A DNA stretch of 64,000 bases from contig NZ_BAGM01000096.1 of the NCBI RefSeq assembly GCF_000308855.1, positions 62,001-126,000 of the forward strand, written 5' to 3'. Position numbers and translations under genes: made by a program. This DNA comes from Nocardia veterana NBRC 100344. GTDB lineage: Bacteria > Actinomycetota > Actinomycetes > Mycobacteriales > Mycobacteriaceae. Below are positions 26,270 to 36,073 of the stretch, piece by piece (the stretch's first letter is position 1; each line of letters begins with the position of its first letter). The notes under the pieces are model-generated. The model was not told the origin of the DNA, did no database searches, and saw only the letters and a program-made list of their open reading frames with translations.

Positions 26270-27970
26270 ATGGGGTTCGACTACGACGTGGTAGTCATCG
26301 GGTCGGGATTCGGCGGCAGTGTCAGCGCGCTGCGTCTGACCGAGAAGGGCTACCGCGTCGGCGTCCTCGAGGCCGGCCGCCGCTTCGCCGACGAAGAATT
26401 CGCCGAAACATCCTGGCGGGCACGGAAATTCCTGTGGGCGCCGCGATTGGGATGCTTCGGCATCCAGCGGCTGACGCTGTTGAAGAACACCTTCGTCATG
26501 AGCGGCGCGGGCGTCGGTGGCGGCTCACTGGTCTACGCGAACACCCTCTACGAACCGCCCGCGAAATTCTTCGCCGACCCGCAGTGGGCGCACATCACCG
26601 ACTGGGCCGCCGAACTCGCACCGCACTACGACCAGGCCCGACGGATGCTCGGCGTCACCACCAATCCCGCCACCACCGCCGCCGACCGGGTGCTGCGCGA
26701 GGTGGCCGAGGAGCTGGGCGTCGGCTCCTCCTTCCGGCCCACACCGGTGGGGGTGCTGTTCGGCGGCAAGGACACTCGGCCCGGCCAAGAGGTGCCCGAC
26801 CCCTACTTCGGCGGGGTGGGACCGGCCCGGCGCACGTGCACCCACTGCGGTGAATGTATGACCGGCTGCCGCCACAACGCCAAGAACACCCTGGTCAAGA
26901 ACTATCTGTACCTCGCCGAACAGGCCGGCGCCGTCGTTCATCCCCGCACCACCGTCGTCGATGTGGTGCCACTGCCGTCCGGGGGCTACCGCGTCGACAC
27001 CGTGCGGACCGGCCGCTGGCTCGCCGAGCGCCGCCGCGCCTTCACCGCCGAACAGGTGGTCTTCGCCGCCGCCGCACTCGGCACCCAGCGTCTGCTGCAT
27101 CGCCTGCGCGACCGCGGCTCACTGCCGCGGATCTCACCGCGGCTGGGGTACCTGTCCCGCACCAATTCCGAAGAGCTGCTCTCGGTTCGGAGTCGCCGCA
27201 CCGATACCGACTTCACCAGGGGGGTGGCCATCACCTCATCCATCCATCCCGACGCCGACACCCACATCGAACCGGTGCGCTACGGCAAGGGCAGCAACGT
27301 GCTGTCGTTGATGACCACCGTGATGTACGACGAGGACGGCAGTGCCGGCCGCATTCGGCTGTGGTTGCGGGAGAACTGGCGCCGCCGCCGCGATCTGGTG
27401 CGGGTGCACAACCCCCGGCACTGGTCGGAGCGGATGATCGGCCTGCTGGTGATGCAGTCGGTGGACAATTCGCTGACCACCTACACCGAACGGGGCCTGT
27501 TCGGCCGCCGGTTGACCACCAGACAGGGTGAGGGACAACCGAATCCGACCTCGATCCCGGCCGGTCACGAGGTCGCGCACCGGGTGGCGGCGAAGATCGA
27601 CGGAATCCCGACCGGCGGGATCACCAGTCTGTTCGGCATTCCGATGACCGGACATTTCATCGGCGGCTGCGTAATCGGCGATTCCCCGGCCACCGGCGTT
27701 GTCGACCCGTATCACCGCATGTACGGGCACCCGGGGCTGCACATCGTCGACGGGTCGGCGATCTCGGCCAATCTCGGCGTCAACCCGTCGCTGACCATCA
27801 CCGCCCAGGCCGAACGCGCCCTCGCGCTGTGGCCGAACAAGGGCGAACCGGATCCGCGCCCCGCACTCGGCGCGCCCTACCGGCGGTTGGCCCCGATCGC
27901 GCCGAAGGCGCCCGTGGTGCCCGCCGACGCCCCGGCCGCGTTGCGCCTGCCGATCGTCGACATCACCTAG
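26270..27970 (+). CDS. choD: GMC-family cholesterol oxidase (ChoD type)
   Basis: A 566-residue flavoprotein that closely follows mycobacterial ChoD. It starts FDYDVVVIGSGFGGSVSAL with the FAD loop, has RKFLWAPRLGCFGIQRL, GAGVGGGSLVYANTLY and the Cys-rich CTHCGECMTGCRHNAKN, and ends with VVDPYHRMYGHPGLHIVDGS and NLGVNPSLTITAQAERA as in GMC oxidoreductases. Expected reaction: oxidation of a 3-beta-hydroxysterol to 3-keto, though some ChoD proteins do not act on cholesterol. No signal peptide is present, so it is intracellular. The stop overlaps the stop of the convergent GH15 gene by three bases (CTAG). Confidence 0.9.
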   Translation: MGFDYDVVVIGSGFGGSVSALRLTEKGYRVGVLEAGRRFADEEFAETSWRARKFLWAPRLGCFGIQRLTLLKNTFVMSGAGVGGGSLVYANTLYEPPAKFFADPQWAHITDWAAELAPHYDQARRMLGVTTNPATTAADRVLREVAEELGVGSSFRPTPVGVLFGGKDTRPGQEVPDPYFGGVGPARRTCTHCGECMTGCRHNAKNTLVKNYLYLAEQAGAVVHPRTTVVDVVPLPSGGYRVDTVRTGRWLAERRRAFTAEQVVFAAAALGTQRLLHRLRDRGSLPRISPRLGYLSRTNSEELLSVRSRRTDTDFTRGVAITSSIHPDADTHIEPVRYGKGSNVLSLMTTVMYDEDGSAGRIRLWLRENWRRRRDLVRVHNPRHWSERMIGLLVMQSVDNSLTTYTERGLFGRRLTTRQGEGQPNPTSIPAGHEVAHRVAAKIDGIPTGGITSLFGIPMTGHFIGGCVIGDSPATGVVDPYHRMYGHPGLHIVDGSAISANLGVNPSLTITAQAERALALWPNKGEPDPRPALGAPYRRLAPIAPKAPVVPADAPAALRLPIVDIT

Positions 27971-29760
27971 TCGGGGCCGGCCGCGGCGGCGGGCGGCGGC
28001 AGTTGCGGCTGCAACGGACGCAGTCGCAGTGCGGATTCCAGCAGTATCGCGTGGACGAACGCCTGCGGGAGGTTGCCGCGCAACTGGCGCTGCCGGACGT
28101 CGAACTCCTCGGCGAACAGACCCGGCGTTCCGCACGCGGCCCGATTGCGTTCGAAGAAGCGCATCGCCGTCACCGGATGGCCGAGCTGGGCGGCCGCCAT
28201 CGCCATGGTGAACCCGCACAGCAGGAACGCGCCCTCGCTCACCTCGAGCGGCCGGTCGTCGTGCCGGTAGCGATACACGCAGTAGTCGGTGGTGAGATCG
28301 CGCTGTACCGCGAAGAACGTCGCCGCGTAGCGAGGGTCGTCGGCCGGAATCGCGCCGCGGATCATGGCCAGCAGCAACGCGGCGTCCACGCCCGGCAGGC
28401 CGGGGGCGCGTTGCCACCGGCCACTCGGGTGCAGGCCGGTGCGGGCGGCCTCCGCGACCAGCACATCGGCCAGCGAGGTGCAGTGGGCGGTATCGGCACC
28501 GGTATTCGGGCACGCGGCCACCGCTCGCAGCCCGGCCGCACAGATCAACCGGGAATGGGTCCAGAGCCGATCCTCGATCTCCCAGATACCGGCGTCGGGT
28601 CGCCGATAGTTGTCCGCGATCGCCGACACCGCGATGTCGACCGCCCGGCGATGGTCACTGCCCAGCCGGTCGTGCCGGCCCGCCGCCGCGAACAACAGCA
28701 GCGTCTCCCCGAAGACATCGAGCTGGAACTGCCCCCGCACCCGGTTTCCGATCACCGGCCGGGCACCGGGATATCCGGGCAGGTCGATGGCTTTCACCGG
28801 CGGTACTGCCGCCCCGTCGACGGTGTAGGCGGGAGCGAGCGTGGGTCCGTCGGCGAGCAGCCTGGCCGAGGTGAACCGCACGGCGTCGTCGAGCAGCGGA
28901 TGGGGACCGGCCGCCGCGACCGCTTGGCCCGCGAGCGCCTGATCGCGGATCCACACATAGCGGTAGTCGTAGTTCTCGTCCTTGTCCGCGCGCTCGGGCA
29001 GGCTCGTCGTGGCCGCGGCAACCATGCCCCCGGACTCGGAGGTCATGCCGCGCAGTACCGCGAAGGCATGAGCCGCGTCGCGCGGGGCGATACTCGAACT
29101 CAGGTCCGGGCGGTCGCACCGCCACGCCGTTTCGGTTGCCTCCCAACAGATATCGGGATCCGGTAGGTCCTTCGGCAAGGTGTGGTCGGACAGTTCCAGG
29201 ATCAGATCGTGGTGCCGGCCCGCGGGCACCACGAGACGATCACGCCACCCCCGGTGGCGGCCTTCGGTGTCCATCTCGGCCGTCGGCGCCCCGGCCCAGC
29301 GCAGCCGCAGCGCGCCCACTCGCGCGGTCCACACCCCGTCCGCGCAGCGCGGTTCCCGGACCGACCGCGCGCCGAACTGCGCGACCGGGCGCAATTCGAC
29401 GTCGACCTCGGCGTCCTCGGTGATCGCGAGGATCCGCCGCAGCAACACCGCCCGATGCCGATCCCCCGGAAAGACCAGCGCCTCCCGGCATTCGATCTCG
29501 GCCGTGCCGGACAACCAGCGCGAACGCCAGATCAGGGTGCCGTCCTCGTAGTAGCCGCCCCAGACGAAGCGGTTCGAGGGTGTGATCGCATAGATTCCCG
29601 CGCCGCCGAGCAGACTCGCGAAGATCGAATCGCCGTCCCACCCCGGCATGCACATCCAGGAGATGTCGCCCCGCGGCCCGATCAGTGCGCCGCGACGGCC
29701 ATCGGCCAGAAAGGCGTACTCCCGCAGTACGTGCGGGGCGGCAGCGGGATTCGCGATCAT
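27967..29760 (-). CDS. Glycoside hydrolase family 15 protein (glucoamylase/trehalase-like)
   Basis: A 597-residue cytosolic enzyme with an N-terminal beta domain (FLADGRRGALIGPRGDISWMCMP, the usual GH15 start) and an alpha/alpha-barrel. Barrel motifs include NYDYRYVWIRDQALAGQA, PDAGIWEIEDRLWTHSRLI (with the general-acid Glu in WE) and GNLPQAFVHAILLESA. In actinobacteria GH15 relatives act as trehalases or glucoamylases; the substrate cannot be decided here. The last 12 residues are Pro/Ala-rich. A catalase lies 80 bases upstream on the same strand. Confidence 0.87.
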   Translation of the reverse strand: MIANPAAAPHVLREYAFLADGRRGALIGPRGDISWMCMPGWDGDSIFASLLGGAGIYAITPSNRFVWGGYYEDGTLIWRSRWLSGTAEIECREALVFPGDRHRAVLLRRILAITEDAEVDVELRPVAQFGARSVREPRCADGVWTARVGALRLRWAGAPTAEMDTEGRHRGWRDRLVVPAGRHHDLILELSDHTLPKDLPDPDICWEATETAWRCDRPDLSSSIAPRDAAHAFAVLRGMTSESGGMVAAATTSLPERADKDENYDYRYVWIRDQALAGQAVAAAGPHPLLDDAVRFTSARLLADGPTLAPAYTVDGAAVPPVKAIDLPGYPGARPVIGNRVRGQFQLDVFGETLLLFAAAGRHDRLGSDHRRAVDIAVSAIADNYRRPDAGIWEIEDRLWTHSRLICAAGLRAVAACPNTGADTAHCTSLADVLVAEAARTGLHPSGRWQRAPGLPGVDAALLLAMIRGAIPADDPRYAATFFAVQRDLTTDYCVYRYRHDDRPLEVSEGAFLLCGFTMAMAAAQLGHPVTAMRFFERNRAACGTPGLFAEEFDVRQRQLRGNLPQAFVHAILLESALRLRPLQPQLPPPAAAAGPD

Positions 29761-29841
29761 GATCGGGAAATACCACGACCGCGACCAGCTAACCGCCCCG
29801 TCTCCGTGCCGGGCCTGTCCAGCCTTTTTCCGAGCCTGTTT

Positions 29842-31368
29842 CTATGCCTTTTCCTGGGCCGACGACCGGGCCGGATTGGCCTGTCCGGCCGCCTTCGGAT
29901 CCTTCTCGTCCTGTTTCGCCCGAACCCCGGCCTCGACCCGGTCGCCGAGATCCTTGTCCACATTGCGCCAGTACTCGAACGCGCGCACCAGCACCGGTTC
30001 ACTCACCCCGTTCAGCAGATGCCCGACGATGTTGTCCACCAAGCGATTCCGCGCCGCGTCGTCGAGCACCTCGCGCACCAGGGTGCCGGCCTGGCCCCAA
30101 TCGTCGTCGTCGCGGCGCAACGTGTACGCTTGCCGCACCATCTCACCGTCGGTGTACCACCCCGCCGTCGGCCCGGCCCGATCCGGCTCGGCGTGCGGGC
30201 CGCCCTTCGAATTCGGCACGTACACCGGGTCGCCCGGGTTGTGGTGCCGCATGTGCCCGTCCTTGGTGTAGGAGTGCCGCGGCGATTTCGGGGCGTTGAC
30301 CGGCAATTCCTTGTAGTTGGCGCCGATCCGGTACCGGTGCGCGTCCGGATAGGAGAACCACCGGCCCAGCAGCATCTTGTCCGGGCTCGGACCGGTGCCG
30401 GGGACCGCGTTGCTCGGTTCGAAGGCGGCCTGCTCGATCTCGGTGTGATAGTCGGACGGATTGCGGTTCAACGTCATTCGTCCGACCTCGTAGAGCGGAT
30501 AGTCGCCGTGCGGCCACACCTTGGTCAGGTCGAACGGGTTGAACCGGTAGGTCTTCGCCGCCTCGAAGGGCATGATCTGCATCTTCAGCGTCCAGCTCGG
30601 ATAGTCGCCGCGCTCGATCGCCTCCCACAGATCCCGGGTGTGGTAATCGGTATCCATCGAGGCCATCTGGTCGCCCTCGTCCTGGGTGAAGAACTCCACG
30701 CCCTGATCGGTCAGGAAGTGGTACTTGACCCAGTGCTTCTCGCCCTCGGCATTGACCCACATATAGGTATGGCTGGAGTAGCCGTTCATATGCCGCCAGG
30801 TACGCGGGATGCCGCGATCGCCCATCAGCCAGGTGACCTGGTGAGCGGACTCCGGTGACAGCGTCCAGAAGTCCCACTGCATATCGTGATCGCGTAAGTT
30901 GTTGTCGGCGCGGCGTTTCTGGGACCGGATGAAGTCCTGGAACTTCATCGGATCCCGCACGAAGAAGATCGGTGTGTTGTTGCCGACCAGATCGAAGTTG
31001 CCGTCCTCGGTGTAGAACTTCAGGGCGAACCCGCGCGGATCACGCCAGGTGTCCGGGCTGCCACGCTCACCGGCCACGGTGGAGAACCGCGCCAGCATCT
31101 CGGTCTTCTGCCCCGGCTGGAACACCTTGGCACAGGTGTAGGCGCTCATATCCTGGGTGACCTCGAAGACGCCGAAGGCACCGCCGCCCTTGGCATGGGG
31201 CTGGCGCTCGGGGACGCGCTCACGGTTGAACGCGGCCATCTTCTCGATCAGATAGGCGTCGTTGAGCAGAATCGGGCCGTCGGGACCTATCGTCAGCGAG
31301 TCCTCGTCGCTGGCGACCGGGATACCGGCATCATCGGTGGTGAAGTTGCCGGTCATCGGGTTGACCAT
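29842..31368 (-). CDS. Heme catalase, small-subunit clade
   Basis: A 508-residue monofunctional catalase that dismutates hydrogen peroxide. The distal-side region reads PHAKGGGAFGVFEVTQDM (His, with the following Asn in FDLVGNNTPIFFVRD) and the proximal heme loop RWFSYPDAHRYRIGANY with Tyr as iron ligand. ATG 31368 is chosen because GAGAGGAGAG lies directly upstream. The C-terminal tail is Lys/Ala-rich. No Fur- or OxyR-type gene is adjacent; given the stress genes around it, SigB-type control is plausible but not shown. Confidence 0.95.
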   Translation of the reverse strand: MVNPMTGNFTTDDAGIPVASDEDSLTIGPDGPILLNDAYLIEKMAAFNRERVPERQPHAKGGGAFGVFEVTQDMSAYTCAKVFQPGQKTEMLARFSTVAGERGSPDTWRDPRGFALKFYTEDGNFDLVGNNTPIFFVRDPMKFQDFIRSQKRRADNNLRDHDMQWDFWTLSPESAHQVTWLMGDRGIPRTWRHMNGYSSHTYMWVNAEGEKHWVKYHFLTDQGVEFFTQDEGDQMASMDTDYHTRDLWEAIERGDYPSWTLKMQIMPFEAAKTYRFNPFDLTKVWPHGDYPLYEVGRMTLNRNPSDYHTEIEQAAFEPSNAVPGTGPSPDKMLLGRWFSYPDAHRYRIGANYKELPVNAPKSPRHSYTKDGHMRHHNPGDPVYVPNSKGGPHAEPDRAGPTAGWYTDGEMVRQAYTLRRDDDDWGQAGTLVREVLDDAARNRLVDNIVGHLLNGVSEPVLVRAFEYWRNVDKDLGDRVEAGVRAKQDEKDPKAAGQANPARSSAQEKA

Positions 31369-31433
31369 ATCTCTCCTCTCCAACCATAACTGTCGAGCTG
31401 CGCGGCGCCGGCGCCCTCCCCTGCTCCGGGTGG

Positions 31434-31754
31434 TCAGTGACCCTGACGTTCGTGCGGCTCCCACTGATCACGCCTGCGCACCCGGCGGCTTTCCAGCGCG
31501 ACCCATCCGATCCCGCTGATCAAACAGGCGGCGCAGACGATGCCGGCCACGATGGCCCAGCCGCCGAAGCCGTAGCCTGCGGCGGTGAGCGCCAGCGCGA
31601 GTGCCACCGCTGCCAGAGCGCACAGCACGATGCCCGGAATGTTGTAGGTGTCTTCGATCCCTTCCCCGGCGTGCCGCCGCGGCGGGCGCAGCGTGCGTCG
31701 CCGGTCGGGGCGCCCCTCGGACGAGCGTCCACGTGCGGTCTGCGGTTCCGTCAT
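31434..31754 (-). CDS. Small two-helix membrane protein
   Basis: A 106-residue protein with an Arg-rich cytosolic N-terminus (GRPDRRRTLRPPRRHAGEG), two hydrophobic helices (IVLCALAAVALALALTAAGYG; WAIVAGIVCAACLISGIGWVA) and a basic tail. ATG 31754 has a GGAGG site 7 bases upstream. It lies 65 bases upstream of the catalase in the same direction. No family recognised. Confidence 0.65.
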   Translation of the reverse strand: MTEPQTARGRSSEGRPDRRRTLRPPRRHAGEGIEDTYNIPGIVLCALAAVALALALTAAGYGFGGWAIVAGIVCAACLISGIGWVALESRRVRRRDQWEPHERQGH

Positions 31755-32162
31755 CTCGGCACCTCCGTCTATCCGGTTTCGGGCACAGGGCACACGTCTC
31801 CCTGTTGTGGGCGTACTACCCCCGAACGCCGGGTCGAATCAGGCGGGCCGCGGCAGTGTTGGTTCCCGCCCCTCGGTTAGCCGAAAATTCACTCGGCGAC
31901 TACTCGCGCATCGCCTCGGGCGCCCGTCGGCCGGGCTGGCCTGCGCCCGCGAGTTCTCGCCTCGATCGAAGGTGTGTTCTCCTGCCGACTTGGGAAATGC
32001 TGCTGCGCCTGGGAACCGGCGTCGGGCTCGGCGCGGTGATCTCGCCGAACCCGACGGCAACGGCCGAAGTGCCGGCACGATCCCGGGGGGGCCGGCGCTT
32101 CGGCAGGCCGATCTCCTCGCCGGGAATCACGGCGCTGACCAGCGCCGATCGAGCCGATCACT
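31755..32162. other. Divergent intergenic region, no gene seen
   Basis: About 400 bases between the small membrane protein and the serine hydrolase. Open frames occur on both strands but lack ribosome sites and have Arg/Pro-rich shadow composition. It should hold both divergent promoters; I cannot place them. Confidence 0.4.
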
Positions 32163-33422
32163 ATGCTGGCGGCCGTGCCCGGTATCCCCTTGGTTCCCCT
32201 TCCCGCCGACCTGGACGCCGTGACCGCGGTCGGCCCCGAAGACGATCCGGCTGCGGCCGGATTGACCCGCGACGAGGTCGAGACGATCTGGGCGTCGGTC
32301 CGCGCCTGGTACCGGCTGGGGACCACACCGGCGATCCAGTTCTGCCTGCGCCGCAATGGTGCCGTCGTGCTGAACCGGGCCATCGGCCACAGCCGCGGGA
32401 ACGCTCCGGGTGACGGGCCGGAGATCGAACGTGAACCACTCACCGTGGACACTCCGTTCTGTGGCTTCTCCACGGCCAAGGGGGTGGCCGCGACGGTGAT
32501 GGCCATGCTGATCGAGCAGGGCGCGTTCACCCCGGACGACCGGGTGTGCGACCACATCCCGGAATTCGCGGCGAACGGCAAGGGGCGCATCACGATTGGC
32601 GACGTGCTCAGCCATTCCGCGGGAGTACCGTTCATGCCGGCGGGTTTTCGTGGTTTCGATGCCGTGGTGCACGAGGAGGTCGCGCTCCGGGCGCTGATCG
32701 CACTGCGGCCGAGCTGGCCGCCCCGGCGCTTCCGCGTCTATCACGCCCTGACCAGCGGCCTGATCCTGCGCCTGCTGGTCCAGCGGGCAACCGGTAAGCG
32801 GATGCGCGAGCATCTGACCGAACGCGTCCTGGACCCGCTGGGCTTCCGGTGGACCACATTCGGCGTGCGACCCGAGGATGTGGACGCGGTCGTGCCGAGC
32901 GTGCGGACCGGCCCGCGGCCGTCGCGGGCCTGGTCGATGGTGGCGGGGAAGGCACTCGGTGGCGGGATGAGCGCGTCCATGCCGGACTCGGCGACGCGGG
33001 CGTTCCTCACCGCGGAACTACCGTCGGGCAATCTCGTCACGACCGCCTCGGAGCTCTCACGCTTCTACGAAATCCTTTGTCGTGGTGGTGAACTCGACGG
33101 GGTCCGGATCCTCTCCCCCGAGACGCTCCGCTGGGCGATCGCACCGGCGCCCCGGATACCGGGGATCGCGGGCCGGGTCAGCCGGGCGGGTTTCGAACTG
33201 GGCGCTCGGCGCTCCAAATTCGGCGCCCACACCGAAACCCATTTCGGCCGTAGCGGTTTGACCACCCAGTACGGCTGGGCCGACCTCGACCGTGGCCTCT
33301 CCGGCGCCGTCCTGACCAGCGGTAAGGCCACCACCGACACCGAGCGGCCCGGGCAGTTGGTGGCGCAGATCTCGGCACTGATACCGTGCCGCGCGGATCG
33401 CCCGGCCGCGCGAGCCCGGTGA
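32163..33422 (+). CDS. Serine hydrolase of the class C beta-lactamase/esterase fold
   Basis: A 419-residue protein. The catalytic SxxK reads STAK within PFCGFSTAKGVAATVM near residue 103, and the second motif is a Tyr in RVYHALTSG. A third KTG-type motif is replaced by sequence around HFGRSGLTTQYGW (H-x-G variant), as in LipE/EstB-type esterases. There is no signal peptide, so it is probably a cytosolic esterase or lipase rather than an antibiotic hydrolase. ATG 32163 is the first good start. Confidence 0.82.
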   Translation: MLAAVPGIPLVPLPADLDAVTAVGPEDDPAAAGLTRDEVETIWASVRAWYRLGTTPAIQFCLRRNGAVVLNRAIGHSRGNAPGDGPEIEREPLTVDTPFCGFSTAKGVAATVMAMLIEQGAFTPDDRVCDHIPEFAANGKGRITIGDVLSHSAGVPFMPAGFRGFDAVVHEEVALRALIALRPSWPPRRFRVYHALTSGLILRLLVQRATGKRMREHLTERVLDPLGFRWTTFGVRPEDVDAVVPSVRTGPRPSRAWSMVAGKALGGGMSASMPDSATRAFLTAELPSGNLVTTASELSRFYEILCRGGELDGVRILSPETLRWAIAPAPRIPGIAGRVSRAGFELGARRSKFGAHTETHFGRSGLTTQYGWADLDRGLSGAVLTSGKATTDTERPGQLVAQISALIPCRADRPAARAR

Positions 33423-33640
33423 TCGAGCAGCTTCGGCTCCGACGCGTTCACGGCGACGACGATGCCGTTCACGGCACGGCTCCGCGCCGCGCACACCTCA
33501 TACCCGTGCGGGGTATTGTCGATCGTCGGGCGCATCGACGCCGAGCGAGCCGATCCCTCCCGGCCTCGACCGGCCGGCGTTAACGCAAGCGTCCGGAGGT
33601 GCGACTATTCGGAGAAGACGATCGGGCGGCGGAGGTTTCG

Positions 33641-34723
33641 ATGAGATTCTCGAACTCCCGCGGCCGGCGCGAGACCGTCGATATCGCATTGGTGGTGCCC
33701 GGCAGCGGACCGGCGGGCCTGTTCGGCCCGTCCTGTGAGGCGTGCGCGGCCCTGGCGGTCGAGGACGTGAATCGCGCGGGCGGAATCCTCGACCGGCCGG
33801 TGCGCCTGCACACCGTCGATTCCGGCGCGCCGCTGCCACTGCTGGCCGAACGGATCGACCGGATGATCGGCACCGGGGCCGTCGACGGTGTGGTGGGCTG
33901 GCATCTGTCCAATGCACGCCGGGTGCTGACCCCGCGCACGGCCGGTCGGGTGCCCTACGTCTACACCACCTTCTACGAGGGCGGCGAGAACTCCGACGGG
34001 GTGTACATGGTCGGCGAAACTCCCGACCACCAACTGTTCCCGGCCCTGCGCTGGTTGCGCGCGGAGAAGGGAATCCGGCGCTGGTGCATCATCGGCAACG
34101 ACTACGTCTGGCCACGGGAGACGGCGCGGGTCACCCGGGAGGCCGCGGCCTTCGGTGATATCGAGATCGTCGGCGAGGCATTCGTCCCACTCGGCGGGCG
34201 CGATTTCGGCCCGGCCCTCGACCTCGTGCGCACCTCCTCCGCGCAGGGTGTGCTGCTGTTGCTGGTGGGCGCCGATTGCGCGGCGTTCAACCGCGCCTTC
34301 GCCCACGCCGGCCTGGACGAGCACCGGCTCCGCCTGAGCATGATGATCGGCGAGGATGTGCTGTACGCGGGCGGCCCGGACAGCACCCGCGGATTGTTCA
34401 CCGCCTCGGGATATTTCGAAAGTGTGGTGTCACCGGAGGCGATGGATTTCGGCAGCCGGTACACCGCGCGCTACGGCACCTTCGCCCCGGCGCTGAACAA
34501 CATCGGCGAATCCTGCTACGAGGGTCTGCTGCTGTTCGCCTCGCTGGCCGAGGCGGCTCGCAGCCTCGACGTCCGCGAGATCGAACGGCACGCGGCCCGG
34601 GTCCGCTACGGCGGTCCCCGCGGGGAGGTGAAGGTGCGCGGCGCCCACACCACCCAGCCGGTATTCCTCGCCGACGCCGACGGTGTGGATTTCGAAGTGG
34701 TCAGCGAATTACGCCGCGCCTGA
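33641..34723 (+). CDS. Cytosolic AmiC-like substrate-binding protein
   Basis: A 360-residue type-I periplasmic-binding fold: VDIALVVPGSGPAGLFGPS at the first strand, AVEDVNRAGGILDRPVRLH, and PYVYTTFYEGGENSDGVYM, which resembles the amide-sensing AmiC and urea/amide-binding proteins. ATG 33641 is chosen because GGAGG lies 5 bases upstream. With this start there is no signal peptide or lipobox, so it should stay in the cytoplasm as a sensor like AmiC. Its usual partners (an ANTAR regulator AmiR or an ABC transporter) are not adjacent. It overlaps the convergent membrane-protein gene by 15 bases. Confidence 0.78.
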   Translation: MRFSNSRGRRETVDIALVVPGSGPAGLFGPSCEACAALAVEDVNRAGGILDRPVRLHTVDSGAPLPLLAERIDRMIGTGAVDGVVGWHLSNARRVLTPRTAGRVPYVYTTFYEGGENSDGVYMVGETPDHQLFPALRWLRAEKGIRRWCIIGNDYVWPRETARVTREAAAFGDIEIVGEAFVPLGGRDFGPALDLVRTSSAQGVLLLLVGADCAAFNRAFAHAGLDEHRLRLSMMIGEDVLYAGGPDSTRGLFTASGYFESVVSPEAMDFGSRYTARYGTFAPALNNIGESCYEGLLLFASLAEAARSLDVREIERHAARVRYGGPRGEVKVRGAHTTQPVFLADADGVDFEVVSELRRA

Positions 34724-36073
34724 GACCTTCTCGACTCGAGGCAATGGCCGGAGGCGGCCGAGCAGGAGCACGATTCCCACGCAGCCGAGCCCGATTCCGG
34801 CGGCGACGATCCCGGGTACCGCGGTCTGAGCGGTGTCGGCGCTGCGGAACCAGGTCTGCGAATATTCCGCCCGGCCGATATCGCGCCCCTGCAGAGCCAC
34901 TCCGGCCGACGGGACGAACAGAATCACGATGCCGACCACCGCGCTGGTCGCGCGCGGACCGATCGCACAGCCGAGGGCGTAGCCGGCGACCGCGGCGAGC
35001 AGGACGCAGCCGGGAACGGTCACCACCGCGGGCGGTCGCTCGACCACGGCCGCTGTCACCGCCGCCAGGATCGCCAGCGCCACCGAGCCGGCCACCGCCG
35101 GTAGCGGCTGCCGAATCCGCCACCCCGCGTAGAGTCCCGCGCCCGCGGTCGCGACGACGAGGACGGTCGACCAGGCGGGCCGGGGCACGGTGAGCACCGT
35201 GGAACCGGCCGTCGCGAACGCCACCATCGCTACCACCAGCATGCCGTCGCGCCCGGGCAGCAGCAGTGCCGCGACGGCGGTCGCCGCGAGCAGGACGACG
35301 CCGCCGATCAGAATCGCGACGAGGGTGCCGCTGCGGGCGAGCCACACCGAGGTCGCCAGGGTCGCCGACACGATGACGACCGCGGAGACGACCGGCTTCA
35401 ACGGGACGACCGCGCAGTCGTCCGGTTCGGGGTGGCGCTCCTGCCGGAACAGGACCGCGGTGATCAGCATCAGCGCGATCGCGGCGAGGATCAGCCACAC
35501 CGGCGGCGCTCCACGCAGCAGATCGTCACCGGGGGCGGTCGAAGCGAAATCCGGGGCCGGAGTGAGGTCGGCGACCAGGATCGAGGCGAGCGCCCCGAAC
35601 AGATATCCGCCGGCCGGGGCGCGGCGATGCCAGACAGCCGCCGCCAGACAGCCGAAGATCACGCCGGCGAGCATGGAATCGACATAGTTCAGCGTCGACA
35701 GCGTCCGCGTCTCCAACCGGACCAGCAGCACATGATTCACCAGCATCGCCGCGGTGGCACAGAAGACCGCGCACCACGCGAGCCGGCTGTTGCCGATCGC
35801 GGCCGAGACCGACACGGCGATGACGGCGATCAGGGCGCCGGCGGTCAGGGCCAGCGGCATGTTGAAGATCAGCAGATCGACCTGCAAGGCGGAGCCGGGA
35901 GACAGCCAGGACTGGCTGATCGGCATCATCATCGCCAGGCCGGCGACACCCGCCGTCACGCAGGCGGCCGAGGTCTCGGCCGCCGATCGCAGCCACTGCG
36001 CACCGGTGACACCGGCCGACAGCCGTTGTGCGTGCTCCCGCAGATCCGGGGAACCGAAGGTCACAGCACTCAC
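34709..36073 (-). CDS. Multi-pass membrane protein of unknown function (about 12 helices)
   Basis: A 454-residue integral membrane protein. Hydrophobic helices start at about residue 30 and recur to the end (for example LALTAGALIAVIAVSVSAAI, VWLILAAIALMLITAVLF and TLVAILIGGVVLLAATAVAAL). Eleven or twelve helices can be counted. The short cytosolic start is SAVTFGSPDLREHAQRLSAG. The layout is reminiscent of the membrane part of type VII EccD proteins, but no ubiquitin-like domain or ESX gene is present and the similarity may only reflect composition. Confidence 0.6.
   Translation of the reverse strand: MSAVTFGSPDLREHAQRLSAGVTGAQWLRSAAETSAACVTAGVAGLAMMMPISQSWLSPGSALQVDLLIFNMPLALTAGALIAVIAVSVSAAIGNSRLAWCAVFCATAAMLVNHVLLVRLETRTLSTLNYVDSMLAGVIFGCLAAAVWHRRAPAGGYLFGALASILVADLTPAPDFASTAPGDDLLRGAPPVWLILAAIALMLITAVLFRQERHPEPDDCAVVPLKPVVSAVVIVSATLATSVWLARSGTLVAILIGGVVLLAATAVAALLLPGRDGMLVVAMVAFATAGSTVLTVPRPAWSTVLVVATAGAGLYAGWRIRQPLPAVAGSVALAILAAVTAAVVERPPAVVTVPGCVLLAAVAGYALGCAIGPRATSAVVGIVILFVPSAGVALQGRDIGRAEYSQTWFRSADTAQTAVPGIVAAGIGLGCVGIVLLLGRLRPLPRVEKVSGAA

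Noticed and set aside
27236..28513. Leftward open frame of 425 codons opposite cholesterol oxidase and GH15
   Set aside because: Covers the ends of two confident genes in a wrong frame, with Arg/Gly-rich shadow composition.
34709..36073. Membrane protein considered as type VII secretion EccD
   Set aside because: No ubiquitin-like N-terminal domain and no ESX neighbours; only the helix number is similar.
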